From JADJRG01 sp964474905 (lineage in GTDB: Bacteria > Myxococcota_A > Polyangia > Nannocystales > Nannocystaceae): 64,000 nt of DNA. Positions 1 to 8,371 of this stretch are shown in pieces. A program made the position numbers and the translations under genes. Location of the stretch: the NCBI GenBank assembly GCA_964474905.1, contig CAYYUP010000001.1, positions 124,001 to 188,000 of the forward strand, read 5' to 3'. Numbering within the stretch: the first letter of the stretch is position 1; each line of letters opens with the position of its first letter. Below the pieces are notes generated by a model. It was not told the origin of the DNA. It worked only from the letters and a program-made list of their open reading frames with translations, and did not search any database.

Positions 1-1
1 C

Positions 2-556
2 CACGACCCCCATAACGCTGCCGCGATCGTGCGCACTGCAGAGGCGCTCGGGCTCGCCGAGATCCACGCGATCTCAGACAAGGGGGGGGTGCTTTGTGGG
101 CGAAAGACCGCGAGGGGGGCATCGCCGTGGATCCAAGACCGGCATCACGTGTCGATCGAGTCCTTCCTGGCCGTGATGCGCCAGCGGGGAATGCGGATCG
201 CGGCGGCGTGCGTCGAGGAGGGCGTGACGATTCCGCTTTCAGAAGTCCCGGTCGATCGGCCGCTGTGTGTGCTCGTCGGCAATGAGCGCGACGGCCTGAG
301 TCCTGCGGCCAGGGCCCAGGCGGAGCTGCTCTTTCGTATCCCGATGCACGGCATGGTCGAGAGCCTCAACGTTTCGGTCGCGACCGCGGTCGCGCTTTTC
401 GAGATCACCGGCCGACGTCGGCGATGGCTGGCACGCCCTGGGGATCTGAGCGACGATGTGCGAGCAGACCTGCGGGTCAGCTGGTACGCTCGGTCGCTCG
501 ATGAGCGTCTCGTGACCGCTCTCATCAACCAGCAGGCTGCCGAGCGATCGCCATGA
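2..556 (+). CDS. SpoU/TrmH-family RNA 2'-O-methyltransferase, 5' end outside window
   Basis: SAM-dependent 2'-O-ribose methyltransferase of tRNA or rRNA (SPOUT fold, cytoplasmic). The frame is open to the window edge and already reads HDPHNAAAIVRTAEALG from base 2, which is the N-terminal SpoU motif, so the GTG at 29 is internal and the true start lies upstream. The other two family motifs are present: NERDGLS (near residue 95 of the visible part) and MVESLNVSVATAVALFE, the knotted SAM-binding end. The C-terminal tail is about 45 residues past motif 3. The stop overlaps the start of the next gene by 4 bases (ATGA), so they are probably co-transcribed. Which RNA position is modified cannot be read from the sequence. 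Confidence 0.88.
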   Translation, partial: HDPHNAAAIVRTAEALGLAEIHAISDKGGVLCGRKTARGASPWIQDRHHVSIESFLAVMRQRGMRIAAACVEEGVTIPLSEVPVDRPLCVLVGNERDGLSPAARAQAELLFRIPMHGMVESLNVSVATAVALFEITGRRRRWLARPGDLSDDVRADLRVSWYARSLDERLVTALINQQAAERSP

Positions 557-3024
557 ACCGTCGCCGTCTCCGTCGTATCGCCCTTTGGATCCTGGGTCTG
601 GGTCTGTTTGCTGTGTTCGCCGGGTTCGTCGGTGTGGCCGGGATTTTTTGGTACTACGGCCGTGGTGTGGAAGCCGTCGACGTCGGCGTAATCCGCTCCT
701 ATCGGCCGTACCAGGTCACGCGGATCACTAGCCGAGATGGCGTTGTACTCGGCGAACTCTACAAAGAGCGGCGCACACTAGTCGACCTCGGAGATGTCCC
801 TAGCCACGTGGAGAACGCATTTCTCGCGGCGGAGGACGCTGATTTCTACAACCACGAGGGCATGGATTACGCGGGCATGGTCCGGGCCATGCTGTCCAAC
901 ATTAGGTCGGGCAAGATCCGCCAGGGCGCATCGACGATCACCCAACAGGTGGTGAAAAATTTCTTGCTCAGCCCCGAGCGAACCTTCGAGCGCAAGATCC
1001 AAGAGCTGATCCTCGCCCGTCGTTTGGAGCAGGCGCTGAGTAAGCAGGAGATTCTCGGCCTCTATCTCAACGAGATCTACTTCGGGCACGGGCGTTACGG
1101 CATCGAGGAGGCGGCCCGCTTCTACTTTGGCAAGAGCGTGCACGAGATCGATCTTGGCGAGGCTGCTTTGCTGGCGGCGATGCCCAAGGCGCCGAGCAAG
1201 GCGTCGCCGCACAAGGATCCGGTGCGGGCGAAGGCGCGTCAGGTCTATGTGCTCGGGCAGATGGTCCGCCACGGATTTGCCGCGCCGCGGGAGGCTCAAG
1301 AGTTCATCGAAGCGCCCCTTGTGGTCGCACCGCGGGGGGCTTCGGCGCCCCTCTCGGAGGCCCAAGAATTTGTCGACGCCGCCCGGGCGCAGCTGGTCCA
1401 GATCTACGGCGAAGAGCGTCTGCTCCGGCTCGGTGCAACGGTTGTCACGACGGTCGATCTCGAGGTTCAGAGGAGTGCGCGTCTGGGGCTCCGCGGCGGT
1501 TTGATCGCGCTCGACATGCGTCAGGGCTACGGTCATCGGGTCAAGCCGGTCTCCGAGAAGCGCCAGAAGCGAGCTCTCAAAAAGACCACCGGTACACCCG
1601 CGCTCGGATCGATGCATCCCGGTGTTGTCCGCGAGCCGGAGCCGGGCACGACGCTGCCCACAGACACGGTCGCGGTTCAAGTCGGCGAGCAGATGGTGAT
1701 GCTGCGGGTGCCCGAGGGCTCGCGCTACGACGATCCCGAACTCACCCTCGCCGAGCAATTTCCGATCGACGGCATTACCGTGGTGACGATCAGCGCAACC
1801 GAGGGCGAGCACGGTCAGCCTGAGGGCTGGATGGTCGGAGAGATCCGCTCGGGGCCGGAGGCGGCGGTTGTTGTCACCCAGGCCGAGAGCGGCGAGGTAT
1901 TGGCGATGGTCGGCGGTTTTGAGTACAAGCGCGCCGGCTTCGATCGGGTGCGATACGCGAAGCGCCAGCCGGGATCGAGCTTCAAACCGTTTGTTTACGG
2001 GGCAGCCCTGGCGAGCGAGCAATTCACGGCTGCGACGCTGGTCGAGGACTCGCCCGAGATCTACGAGAAATGGAAACCGACCAATTTTGAGGGCGATGTC
2101 TATCGCGGAGAGATCCGCCTTCGGGTTGCGCTTACCCACTCGATCAATACGATCGCGATCAAGCTCCTCGACACGGTGGGTCTCGAGGCCGCGAAGAGTT
2201 TTGCTCAGGCGGCGGGCATCGACGGGGAGTTGACCGACAACCTTTCCCTCGCCCTTGGTGTCTCGGAGCTCACGCCCTTTGATCTGATGTCCGGCTACCT
2301 GACGCTCGCCCGCGGCGGGTCACGGATCGAGCCTGCCGTGATCCTGCGGATCGACATCGCCGGCGGCGAGCCCTGGCTCCCGGATCGCGCGGTTGTTCAG
2401 GGTCTGCGTGACGATGTCGTTTTTGTGCTCACGAGCATGATGACGAGCGTCGTTCAGGAGGGCACCGGCAGGGGGGCGAAGGCGCTCAAGCGGCCTGCTG
2501 CTGGCAAGACGGGCACCTCGGCCGAGCATCGCGACGGGTGGTTTGCGGGCTTCACTCCGCGCACGGTGGCGGTTGCTTGGGTCGGCTTTGATCGGCCGCG
2601 GCCGCTCGGGCGCGGCGAGACCGGAGGGCGGGCGGCGCTGCCGATTTGGTTGTACGCGATGCAGGCAGCGGAGTCCGGCAAGCCGCCGCTCTCCTTCGAT
2701 CCGCCGGCGTCGGTGTTGGTCCGCACGATCGACAAGCGCACCGGGTTGTTGGCACCCGAGCCGGTGATGGGTGCGGATGGCGCAGTCCTCGAGGGCGATC
2801 CCGAGGAATTGATGGAAGAGTATTTTGTCGCCGGTACCGAGCCGGTCGAGCACGCTGAGCCAGCAGCGATCCCGGCCGGCGATGCGGTGCTCGATCTCTA
2901 CGGCGATGGCGGCCTTGAGGATGCTCTGTTGGGGGAGCCGGCCGAGGTTGCCCCCTCAGGGGCGGCGGCGGGTGGCGGTGATGCGGGTCGTGTAGACCTG
3001 CCTTCGGTCAGCGATGATCCCTAG
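553..3024 (+). CDS. Class A penicillin-binding protein (PBP1A type)
   Basis: Bifunctional peptidoglycan glycosyltransferase and transpeptidase of the inner membrane and periplasm. An N-terminal membrane anchor (about 9-32) is followed by a GT51 domain with the catalytic Glu94 in AAEDADFYNHEG, the GASTITQQ motif (125-132) and the YLNEIYFG segment (171-178). The penicillin-binding domain has SSFK (Ser475, Lys478), SIN (530-532) and KTGTS (652-656). Residues about 325-435 form a long inter-domain insert, as in many PBP1A proteins. The acidic Gly/Ala-rich C-terminal tail (about 760-823) looks disordered. The start overlaps the previous stop by 4 bases. All key residues are intact, so it should be active. 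Confidence 0.95.
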   Translation: MNRRRLRRIALWILGLGLFAVFAGFVGVAGIFWYYGRGVEAVDVGVIRSYRPYQVTRITSRDGVVLGELYKERRTLVDLGDVPSHVENAFLAAEDADFYNHEGMDYAGMVRAMLSNIRSGKIRQGASTITQQVVKNFLLSPERTFERKIQELILARRLEQALSKQEILGLYLNEIYFGHGRYGIEEAARFYFGKSVHEIDLGEAALLAAMPKAPSKASPHKDPVRAKARQVYVLGQMVRHGFAAPREAQEFIEAPLVVAPRGASAPLSEAQEFVDAARAQLVQIYGEERLLRLGATVVTTVDLEVQRSARLGLRGGLIALDMRQGYGHRVKPVSEKRQKRALKKTTGTPALGSMHPGVVREPEPGTTLPTDTVAVQVGEQMVMLRVPEGSRYDDPELTLAEQFPIDGITVVTISATEGEHGQPEGWMVGEIRSGPEAAVVVTQAESGEVLAMVGGFEYKRAGFDRVRYAKRQPGSSFKPFVYGAALASEQFTAATLVEDSPEIYEKWKPTNFEGDVYRGEIRLRVALTHSINTIAIKLLDTVGLEAAKSFAQAAGIDGELTDNLSLALGVSELTPFDLMSGYLTLARGGSRIEPAVILRIDIAGGEPWLPDRAVVQGLRDDVVFVLTSMMTSVVQEGTGRGAKALKRPAAGKTGTSAEHRDGWFAGFTPRTVAVAWVGFDRPRPLGRGETGGRAALPIWLYAMQAAESGKPPLSFDPPASVLVRTIDKRTGLLAPEPVMGADGAVLEGDPEELMEEYFVAGTEPVEHAEPAAIPAGDAVLDLYGDGGLEDALLGEPAEVAPSGAAAGGGDAGRVDLPSVSDDP

Positions 3025-3140
3025 CGCGCTCCTCGTCGCGCACGCATCCGCGGACGGGCCGCGCTGAGTGTCGAACGAGTGTGCGAAGCCCTCATCTTTG
3101 CGACGCCGAAGCCAGGCTTGGGTGCTACGCTAGCCGACGT

Positions 3141-3758
3141 ATGGCCCGCGAGAAGGTCGTCGACCTGGTGGTCCGTCAGGGGTCAACTCAGGCTGTGGAG
3201 CGCAGCTCGTCGCCCCGGGGGGGTGGCGATCTCAGGCGTTGGGCGATGCAGAGCCCGCTCTCCTGGACGACGATGTTTGTGGGTGGCCTCGTGATGGTGG
3301 CGCTCGGCACTGCGACCGCGGCCATCACCACGTGGGCCTTCTTTGGCACGATGCTGCTCTCGAGCCTGCTCACTGCTGGCAGCGGTCTGGTCTTTCTCAG
3401 CCTGGTCAAACGCAGAGGACAGGCCGAGGCGCTCATGGACGGCCAGCGCGGGTTGAGCGCATCTGAACACAGGGTGCTCGTGCAGCGGAGCAAGCGCATC
3501 TCGGTGCTGCTCTCGAGCGCAGGCCGGCCATTGACCTACGAGGCGCTCGTAGACGGTACTCGGTGGACGCGGGACGCCGTGCTCGACACCCTGCTCTTTA
3601 TGAAGGAGCGCGGCGAGGTCGCGGAGGATCTTGATCTCGACACTGGCGAGTGGGTCTACTCTCCCTCCGAGCTGGATGCCGTGCCAGGGTCACCGGTATC
3701 GCTTATGCTTGAGGAGCGACGCGAGCTCTCCGAGCGGACTGAGACTAATAAGGGATGA
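3141..3758 (+). CDS. Hypothetical membrane protein with C-terminal helical domain
   Basis: Unrecognised protein of about 205 residues. After a charged N terminus with Gly/Ser (about 1-35) come two closely spaced hydrophobic segments (about 42-65 and 68-90), then a soluble domain of about 100 residues that looks like a winged-helix fold (SASEHRVLVQRSKRISVLL, then LTYEALVDGTRWT); this reading is inference. I chose ATG 3141 rather than 3081 because a TACGCT hexamer at 3126-3131 sits 9 bases before it and the upstream residues are compositionally poor. No Shine-Dalgarno is visible, so a leaderless mRNA is possible. The 3' end overlaps the TM2 gene by 4 bases, suggesting one transcript. Confidence 0.7.
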   Translation: MAREKVVDLVVRQGSTQAVERSSSPRGGGDLRRWAMQSPLSWTTMFVGGLVMVALGTATAAITTWAFFGTMLLSSLLTAGSGLVFLSLVKRRGQAEALMDGQRGLSASEHRVLVQRSKRISVLLSSAGRPLTYEALVDGTRWTRDAVLDTLLFMKERGEVAEDLDLDTGEWVYSPSELDAVPGSPVSLMLEERRELSERTETNKG

Positions 3759-4261
3759 AGGATAAAAACGTAGCTGCGATTCTCGCGTTTTTCTTCGGTG
3801 GCGTCGGGGCTCACAAATTTTATCTCGGGCAGATAGGCTCAGGGATTCTCTACCTGGTCTTTTGTTGGACCTTCATTCCCTCGCTCATCGCCTTCATCGA
3901 ATTCATCATTCTCGCGATGATGGATCGGGACGAATTTAATCGGCGCTACAATGGAGCGAATACGCTCGGTGCGCCTGTTGTCGTCAACATGCTGCCGCCC
4001 TCGCCCTATTACCCGCCGGGGCAGCCCTACGGGCAACCCTACGGGCAGCAGCCGCCGCAGGGCTATGGCTACGGGGGGCAGCAGCCGCCGCAGGGCTACC
4101 CTGGCTATCCTCCTGGTCAAGCGAGGCCTGGTGCACCCGCGCAGGGGGGCCAGATCGACGTTGTCGCCAAGCTCGAGAAGCTCAACGAATTGCGGATCGC
4201 CGGGTTGCTCACCGAAGAAGAATTCTCGCAGCAAAAAGCCCGTATTCTCGAGCGTCTCTGA
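3755..4261 (+). CDS. TM2 domain / SHOCT-like domain protein
   Basis: Small inner-membrane protein of unknown function. Residues 1-60 are a typical TM2 domain: KNVAAILAFFFGGVGAHKFY with the conserved G-x-H-x-FY turn, two membrane helices and the cytoplasmic DRDEFNRRYN end. A Pro/Gly/Tyr/Gln-rich linker (about 85-130, built partly from a duplicated 23-base unit) leads to a C-terminal SHOCT-like helix pair, VVAKLEKLNELRIAGLLTEE then FSQQKARIL. TM2 plus SHOCT is a common pairing. It overlaps the preceding gene by 4 bases (ATGA). Residue identities are clear; the cellular role is not. Confidence 0.85.
   Translation: MKDKNVAAILAFFFGGVGAHKFYLGQIGSGILYLVFCWTFIPSLIAFIEFIILAMMDRDEFNRRYNGANTLGAPVVVNMLPPSPYYPPGQPYGQPYGQQPPQGYGYGGQQPPQGYPGYPPGQARPGAPAQGGQIDVVAKLEKLNELRIAGLLTEEEFSQQKARILERL
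4043..4098 (+). repeat. 23-base direct repeat in the TM2 linker
   Basis: An exact 23-base unit occurs at 4043-4065 and again at 4076-4098, 33 bases apart and in frame. Each copy encodes GQQPPQGY. Expansion or slippage here would lengthen the flexible linker without disturbing the membrane domain. Confidence 0.85.
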
Positions 4262-4273
4262 GGGGTTGGCTCG

Positions 4274-4369
4274 TTGAGTAGCGTGACCGTCGCCCTTCAT
4301 TTTGTAGCTGGGGCGGGTCATTGATAAGCGTGACCGTTGCCCTCTACGTTGTCGTTGGGGCGATCGTCA
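4274..4369 (+). repeat. Imperfect tandem duplication of a gene start (about 47-49 bases)
   Basis: Bases 4274-4320 and 4321-4369 are similar along their length: both begin TTGA, share AGCGTGACCGT and CCCT, and end with TGGGGCG then GTCA. The downstream copy is the start of the next gene. The upstream copy keeps the same reading for about 14 codons (SSVTVALHFVAGAGH versus ISVTVALYVVVGAI) and then stops at a TGA (4322-4324) that overlaps the TTG start. The best Shine-Dalgarno-like run (GAGGGG, about 4260-4265) lies before the upstream copy. Confidence 0.7.
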
Positions 4370-4920
4370 CGATCTCGATGCGGCGACCGCTGCGGGCGCT
4401 GGTCGACGCCTGGCACCAGAACTCCAATCTCAAGAAGGCGCTGGCCGCCGCGGACGAGGACAGCGGCGACTCTTTTGCGCATCTGAGCCCCGCATTGGCC
4501 CGTCTCGGCCAGGATACGCGGGTTCTCTGCGCGCTGTTGCAGGAGCCACTGCAGGCCGTGCAGGCCTGGTGCCGCGCCGATAATTCTCCGATGTTGGCGC
4601 GGGTCGATCTCGGAGATGGCTCCGATCTTGATCGATGCGACGACTACGATCTTGCGCTGGTGAACGCGCGGCAGGCTGTTTGGGATTGGGTTTCGACGGT
4701 CGCGTCACTCCCAGAGAACGACACCGCGACCCTCAAGGAGCTTGGCCTCTCCGACCGTGAACCACGAGAGCTGCTCGCCGCGCGTGGTGCCCTAAGTCGG
4801 CAAAGCCGGGTTCCAAAGCGTGAACGTGAGCGCCTTGAGGCCGAGATGAAGCCCCTTTTGGCGGCGCTTAGTTACTTTGAGGCCGGCCTTCTGCGCGCTC
4901 GCGGCACGATCTATCGCTAG
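4321..4920 (+). CDS. Hypothetical protein with N-terminal membrane segment
   Basis: Unrecognised protein of 199 residues. One hydrophobic segment (about 3-20) is followed by a soluble, largely helical, acidic domain with no catalytic motif that I recognise. The C terminus (KRERERLEAEMKPLLAAL) looks like a charged coiled helix. The start is a TTG, with GTG 4330 as an alternative; translation may be coupled to the 16-codon micro-ORF in the duplicated start region just upstream. It lies 59 bases after the TM2 gene and is convergent with the next gene, 14 bases away. Confidence 0.65.
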   Translation: MISVTVALYVVVGAIVTISMRRPLRALVDAWHQNSNLKKALAAADEDSGDSFAHLSPALARLGQDTRVLCALLQEPLQAVQAWCRADNSPMLARVDLGDGSDLDRCDDYDLALVNARQAVWDWVSTVASLPENDTATLKELGLSDREPRELLAARGALSRQSRVPKRERERLEAEMKPLLAALSYFEAGLLRARGTIYR

Positions 4921-4934
4921 TCTCGCGAGCCGGG

Positions 4935-5870
4935 TCAGCCCAGCCAGTGGCTGAAGCCAAATGTGAGCACGCTGGTGAAGGGAAGATCGCCAGAGAACGC
5001 GCCGACAAGCGCCTGATAGCCGACGGTCGCACCGACACCGTGGAAGAAGCGACGCTGTCGTCGCGGGCTCACCATCAGGCCCATGTGCACCTCGAGCCGG
5101 GGCCCGTGGGGGGTTAAGGCCTTGGCGTCGATGCCTTCGGTGAACGAGCGGGCAGGAGCGTAGAAGAAGTCGTAGCCGACGCGGAGGTCGAGGTAACCGC
5201 GTTGCAGGAGCGCGAGTCGGCCGAGGTTGGCGGTTGGACCTGCGCCGAGCAGGGCGACGGCCCGGACCTGATCGTCGCTGCGGAGGTTGAAGCGGCCGAG
5301 GTTCGCGTGCAGCGAGAGGGCGTAGCCCTTGGTGTTCCACGATTGGCCGATGTCCGCGCTGAGGCCCAAGAACTGGCCCGAGAGCGACTGGTCGTTGCTG
5401 CCGAGCACCCTGTAGGTGGTGCGAAAGACGGCTGTAAAACGCCCTGGATTGCTATCGGGGCGGTAGAGGGTACGAAAGAAGGCTACGCTCTGGCGGGCGT
5501 CCTCTTCGCTCTCCTCCTGATCGAGAGGGTCGATGGAGCCGATGGCATCGACGGTGGGCTCGGTCACGGTGACGGTCCCTGTGTCTTGGCTCGCGTCGCT
5601 GTGCACAGCTGGCGCCATGATCTCCGCGGGGGTGAGGGGAGCTGCGGCGGTATCCGTTGTGGGGGCCGCTGCCGTCGGCTCTGAAGTTACTGGTGGAGCA
5701 TTGGGTGCAGATGTCCCCGATCGGGAGGCGTTTGATGCAGTCTCCTCGGGCTTTGGCACCGCTGCTGGGGCTGCTGACGCGGCGTCGGCGGTTGGCGTCG
5801 CGAGAACGAGGAACCCGAAGAGAACTCCGGCGAAGGGAGAGTGCGGTCCGAAGAGCGGCCTGCTGCGCAT
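4935..5870 (-). CDS. Putative outer-membrane beta-barrel protein with Pro/Ala linker
   Basis: Signal peptide (about 1-30, ending near TADAASAAP), then an Ala/Pro/Thr-rich linker (about 30-95), an acidic stretch (DPLDQEESEEDARQ), and about 180 residues of alternating hydrophobic and aromatic strands (for example YALSLHANLGRFNL and YLDLRVGYDFFYA). It ends in FGFSHWLG, an aromatic C-terminal strand as expected for barrels inserted by BamA. No family was recognised. It resembles three other minus-strand proteins in this window (9806-10567, 51720-52922, 58386-59393) in architecture, not obviously in sequence. Confidence 0.65.
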   Translation of the reverse strand: MRSRPLFGPHSPFAGVLFGFLVLATPTADAASAAPAAVPKPEETASNASRSGTSAPNAPPVTSEPTAAAPTTDTAAAPLTPAEIMAPAVHSDASQDTGTVTVTEPTVDAIGSIDPLDQEESEEDARQSVAFFRTLYRPDSNPGRFTAVFRTTYRVLGSNDQSLSGQFLGLSADIGQSWNTKGYALSLHANLGRFNLRSDDQVRAVALLGAGPTANLGRLALLQRGYLDLRVGYDFFYAPARSFTEGIDAKALTPHGPRLEVHMGLMVSPRRQRRFFHGVGATVGYQALVGAFSGDLPFTSVLTFGFSHWLG

Positions 5871-5942
5871 GCCCAGAGGCTACTCGCGGTTGCCCGGCGG
5901 GGCGAGATGATCTTTTAGTTAAGGACTTGTGGGGTCGTCGAC

Positions 5943-5970
5943 TTGACGATTCTTCTGAACGCTCTAATCA
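5943..5970 (+). promoter_or_regulatory. Sigma-70-like promoter for the OmpA-type lipoprotein
   Basis: TTGACG (5943-5948), a 16-base spacer, then TAATCA (5965-5970). Predicted transcription start is near 5977, giving a leader of about 65 bases before ATG 6042. The TTG inside the -35 box opens an ORF in the same frame, which is why a longer start would be called wrongly. Confidence 0.55.
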
Positions 5971-6041
5971 TGGCGCCGCAGCCGACGGAGGCCTCAGAGG
6001 CATCGTTTCGTCGCCCTGTCAGATCGACTTTGGAGAACCGA

Positions 6042-6674
6042 ATGCACAACCGTCGCACTTCCGGTCACCGGCCCCAGAGGCTCTGGGTCGCGCTTCTCGC
6101 TGCGGCCTTCGTCACCCCTCTGCTCGCCTGTGGTCCCACTATCTTCGCGGACAACACCGCCCTGAGCGTCATCGGCGATCCACCGCCACCGCCGCCCAAG
6201 CCCGAGCCCGTTGTCGAGACGCCCAAGCGGGTCGAGGTCACCAACAACGCGGTCACGATCTCAGATACGATCGAGTTTGAGATCAATAAGGCGGTGATCC
6301 GCGAGGTTTCCTTTAGCTTGCTCACGGAGGTCGCAGAGGCGATCACCTCCCACCCGCATATCAAGAAACTCTCTGTCGAGGGTCATGCCTCTGCGGACGG
6401 CGATGACAGGCACAACATGAAGCTGTCCGAGCGGCGGGCAAAGGCGGTCATGGAGTACCTGGTCAAGAAGGGCGGCCTCGCTGAGGCCATGCTGACCTCG
6501 AAGGGGTGGGGCGAAACCCGACCGCTCGACTCCAGTGATCCCGAGTCGGCGGTCAATCGCCGCGTCGAATTCATCATCGTCGAGCAGGACGTCACCGAGA
6601 CCAAGGTGGAGATCGATCCCGAGACCGGTGAAAAGACAGTTCTCGAAGAGAAAACCTCTCGGGTCGAGAAGTAG
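6042..6674 (+). CDS. OmpA-family peptidoglycan-binding lipoprotein
   Basis: Outer-membrane lipoprotein that should bind peptidoglycan. The signal peptide ends in the lipobox PLLAC (Cys30). A Pro-rich spacer (DPPPPPPKPEP) precedes an OmpA C-terminal domain: FEINKAVI, LSVEGHASADGDD, LSERRAKAVMEYLV, then SKGWGE and VNRRVEFII, containing the usual Asp and Arg that contact the diaminopimelate. ATG 6042 is preferred because GGAGA lies 7-10 bases upstream and the signal peptide then has normal length. It is followed after 12 bases by a second lipoprotein, so the two are probably one transcript ending at the hairpin at 7091-7138. Confidence 0.87.
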   Translation: MHNRRTSGHRPQRLWVALLAAAFVTPLLACGPTIFADNTALSVIGDPPPPPPKPEPVVETPKRVEVTNNAVTISDTIEFEINKAVIREVSFSLLTEVAEAITSHPHIKKLSVEGHASADGDDRHNMKLSERRAKAVMEYLVKKGGLAEAMLTSKGWGETRPLDSSDPESAVNRRVEFIIVEQDVTETKVEIDPETGEKTVLEEKTSRVEK

Positions 6675-6686
6675 GGGCAGGTCATT

Positions 6687-7073
6687 ATGCGTACATTCAT
6701 GCTCACCACCCTCATCGTTGCCGCCGGAGCACTCGCCTCGGGCTGCGCGGCGCGCGATGCCGACACCTACAAGACCGATACTCGATCGTTGCTCCAAACC
6801 CGCAACGATTCGATCAAGAGCTGCTACGACGTGGCTCTTGCGACAGATCCAAACGTCAGCGGCGACGTCGTCGTCAACTTCACGATCGAGAAAAAAACCG
6901 GCAAGCTCATGAACACGGCGATCGATGCCAGTCGGAGCACCGCTCCGGAGGCACTCGGGGCCTGCATCGTCGAGGCCATCGACGGCCTCACGCTCGATCC
7001 GGTCGACTCCAAGGAGGGCCAGGCGTCCTTCATCTGGAGGTTCAAGGCGAACCCGCCGGTGCCTGCTGCCTAG
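6687..7073 (+). CDS. AgmX/PglI C-terminal-domain lipoprotein
   Basis: Small lipoprotein with lipobox LASGC (Cys20). The mature part is essentially one AgmX/PglI C-terminal-type domain: residues about 35-120, with IKSCYDVAL, GDVVVNFTIEKKTGK, a second Cys in GACIVEAI and the closing strand. The two Cys probably form a disulfide in this fold, which is widespread in Myxococcota and linked by homology to motility and glycosylation loci, but its molecular role is not established. A second member of the family is at 49400-49927. Confidence 0.75.
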   Translation: MRTFMLTTLIVAAGALASGCAARDADTYKTDTRSLLQTRNDSIKSCYDVALATDPNVSGDVVVNFTIEKKTGKLMNTAIDASRSTAPEALGACIVEAIDGLTLDPVDSKEGQASFIWRFKANPPVPAA

Positions 7074-7090
7074 CTCGCAGGGCGCGTACT

Positions 7091-7138
7091 AAAAAAAGAG
7101 GGACGGTCGCCAACAGGCACCGTCCCTCTCTTTTTTTT
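7091..7138. terminator. Bidirectional rho-independent terminator
   Basis: GAGGGACGGT (7098-7107) pairs perfectly with ACCGTCCCTC (7119-7128) across an 11-base loop. An A-run lies on the left (7091-7097) and a T-run on the right (7131-7138), so the hairpin terminates in both directions. It sits between the convergent lipoprotein operon (+) and the cystathionine lyase gene (-). Confidence 0.92.
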
Positions 7139-7153
7139 GATCGCGGCAGCGCG

Positions 7154-8338
7154 CTAGACCGTCGCCAGCGCGCTCTCGAGATCGGTGAGCAGATCGTCGA
7201 TATGCTCGACGCCGACGCTCACCCGGATGAAGCCGTCGAGGATGCCCAGGCGCTCGCGGTTTTCCTTGGGCACGGAGGCATGAGTCATGATCGCCGGATG
7301 CTCGATCAGGCTTTCGACACCGCCCAGGCTCTCGGCCAGCGTGAACACCTGCACCGCCTTGAGAAAGCGCCTAGCGGCCTCTAAGTCGCCTTTTAGGTAG
7401 AACGAGAGCATGCCGCCAAAGCCGTGCATCTGCTGCTTTGCGAGCTTGTGCTGGGGATGTGAGGCGAGGCCTGGGTAGATCACCCGGTCGACCTTTGCGT
7501 GGGCCTCGAGGAAGCTGGCGATCCGGGTGGTATTCGCCTGGTGCCGATCCATGCGCAGCGCCAGGGTCTTGAGCCCGCGCAGCGTTAGAAAACAGTCCAT
7601 CGGTGCAGAGACGCCACCGCACGAATTTTGCACAAAGGCGAGGCGCTCGTTGAGTTCGGGATCACGGGTCACGAGGGCGCCGCCGACGACGTCGGAGTGG
7701 CCGCCGATGTACTTGGTGGTGCTGTGCATCACCAGGTCTGCACCGAGCTCCAGCGGGCGCTGGAAGATCGGTGACATGAACGTATTGTCGACGCAGAGAA
7801 GGACCTGGTTCTTGTGACAGATGTCAGCGATCGCCGCGATATCGGCGAGCTTGAGCATCGGGTTGGTCGGCGTCTCGAGCCAGCAGAGCTTGGTTTCGGG
7901 GCGGATCGCGGCGGCGATGTTGCTCGGCTCGGTCGGGTCGACGTAGCTAAAGAGATTGCCGCGCCGGCGCATCACCAAGTCGAAGAGGCGGAAGGTACCG
8001 CCGTAGATGTCGTCGCCGGCGATCACGTGATCACCCGCGTCGAGGGTCTGGATGACAGCCGTTGTCGCCGCGCAGCCGGATGCAAATGAGAGGCCGAAGC
8101 GGCCACCCTCGAGGCTGGCGATCGCCCTTTCGAGGGCGTACCGCGTCGGGTTGTGGGTGCGGGTGTACTCGAAGCCAGTGTGCTCACCGGGACCCGATTG
8201 GGCGTAGGTCGAGGTCTGGAAGATCGGCGGCATCACGGCGCCGGTGATCGGCTCCGGGTGCTGGCCGCCGTGGATCGCCAGCGTCTCGATGCGGGCGTTC
8301 GCGGGGAGGTGATCCTTGTCTTTCTCGTATTCAGCCAT
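7154..8338 (-). CDS. Cystathionine gamma-lyase / gamma-synthase family PLP enzyme
   Basis: Trans-sulfuration enzyme of the Cys/Met metabolism PLP family, 394 residues, normal length. Visible features: the PLP-binding Tyr/Arg region (EYTRTHNPTR, 57-66), the Asp that contacts the PLP nitrogen (VDNTF, Asp184), and the Schiff-base Lys209 in HSTTKYIGGHSD. Lyase, synthase and methionine gamma-lyase share these motifs. I favour gamma-lyase (cystathionine to cysteine) because it follows a cystathionine beta-synthase gene by 33 bases in the same direction, forming a reverse transsulfuration pair. It ends at the shared terminator. Confidence 0.9.
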   Translation of the reverse strand: MAEYEKDKDHLPANARIETLAIHGGQHPEPITGAVMPPIFQTSTYAQSGPGEHTGFEYTRTHNPTRYALERAIASLEGGRFGLSFASGCAATTAVIQTLDAGDHVIAGDDIYGGTFRLFDLVMRRRGNLFSYVDPTEPSNIAAAIRPETKLCWLETPTNPMLKLADIAAIADICHKNQVLLCVDNTFMSPIFQRPLELGADLVMHSTTKYIGGHSDVVGGALVTRDPELNERLAFVQNSCGGVSAPMDCFLTLRGLKTLALRMDRHQANTTRIASFLEAHAKVDRVIYPGLASHPQHKLAKQQMHGFGGMLSFYLKGDLEAARRFLKAVQVFTLAESLGGVESLIEHPAIMTHASVPKENRERLGILDGFIRVSVGVEHIDDLLTDLESALATV

Positions 8339-8371
8339 CGCTTGGCGCTCTTTTTTGGGGAGTGGCCGAAC

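Noticed and set aside
778..2139. 453-residue frame opposite the penicillin-binding protein
   Set aside because: Antisense shadow; the plus strand has all GT51 and transpeptidase motifs.
5943..6041. Longer OmpA-lipoprotein start at 5943
   Set aside because: The TTG at 5943 is the first base of the TTGACG -35 box; ATG 6042 has a Shine-Dalgarno site and a normal signal peptide.
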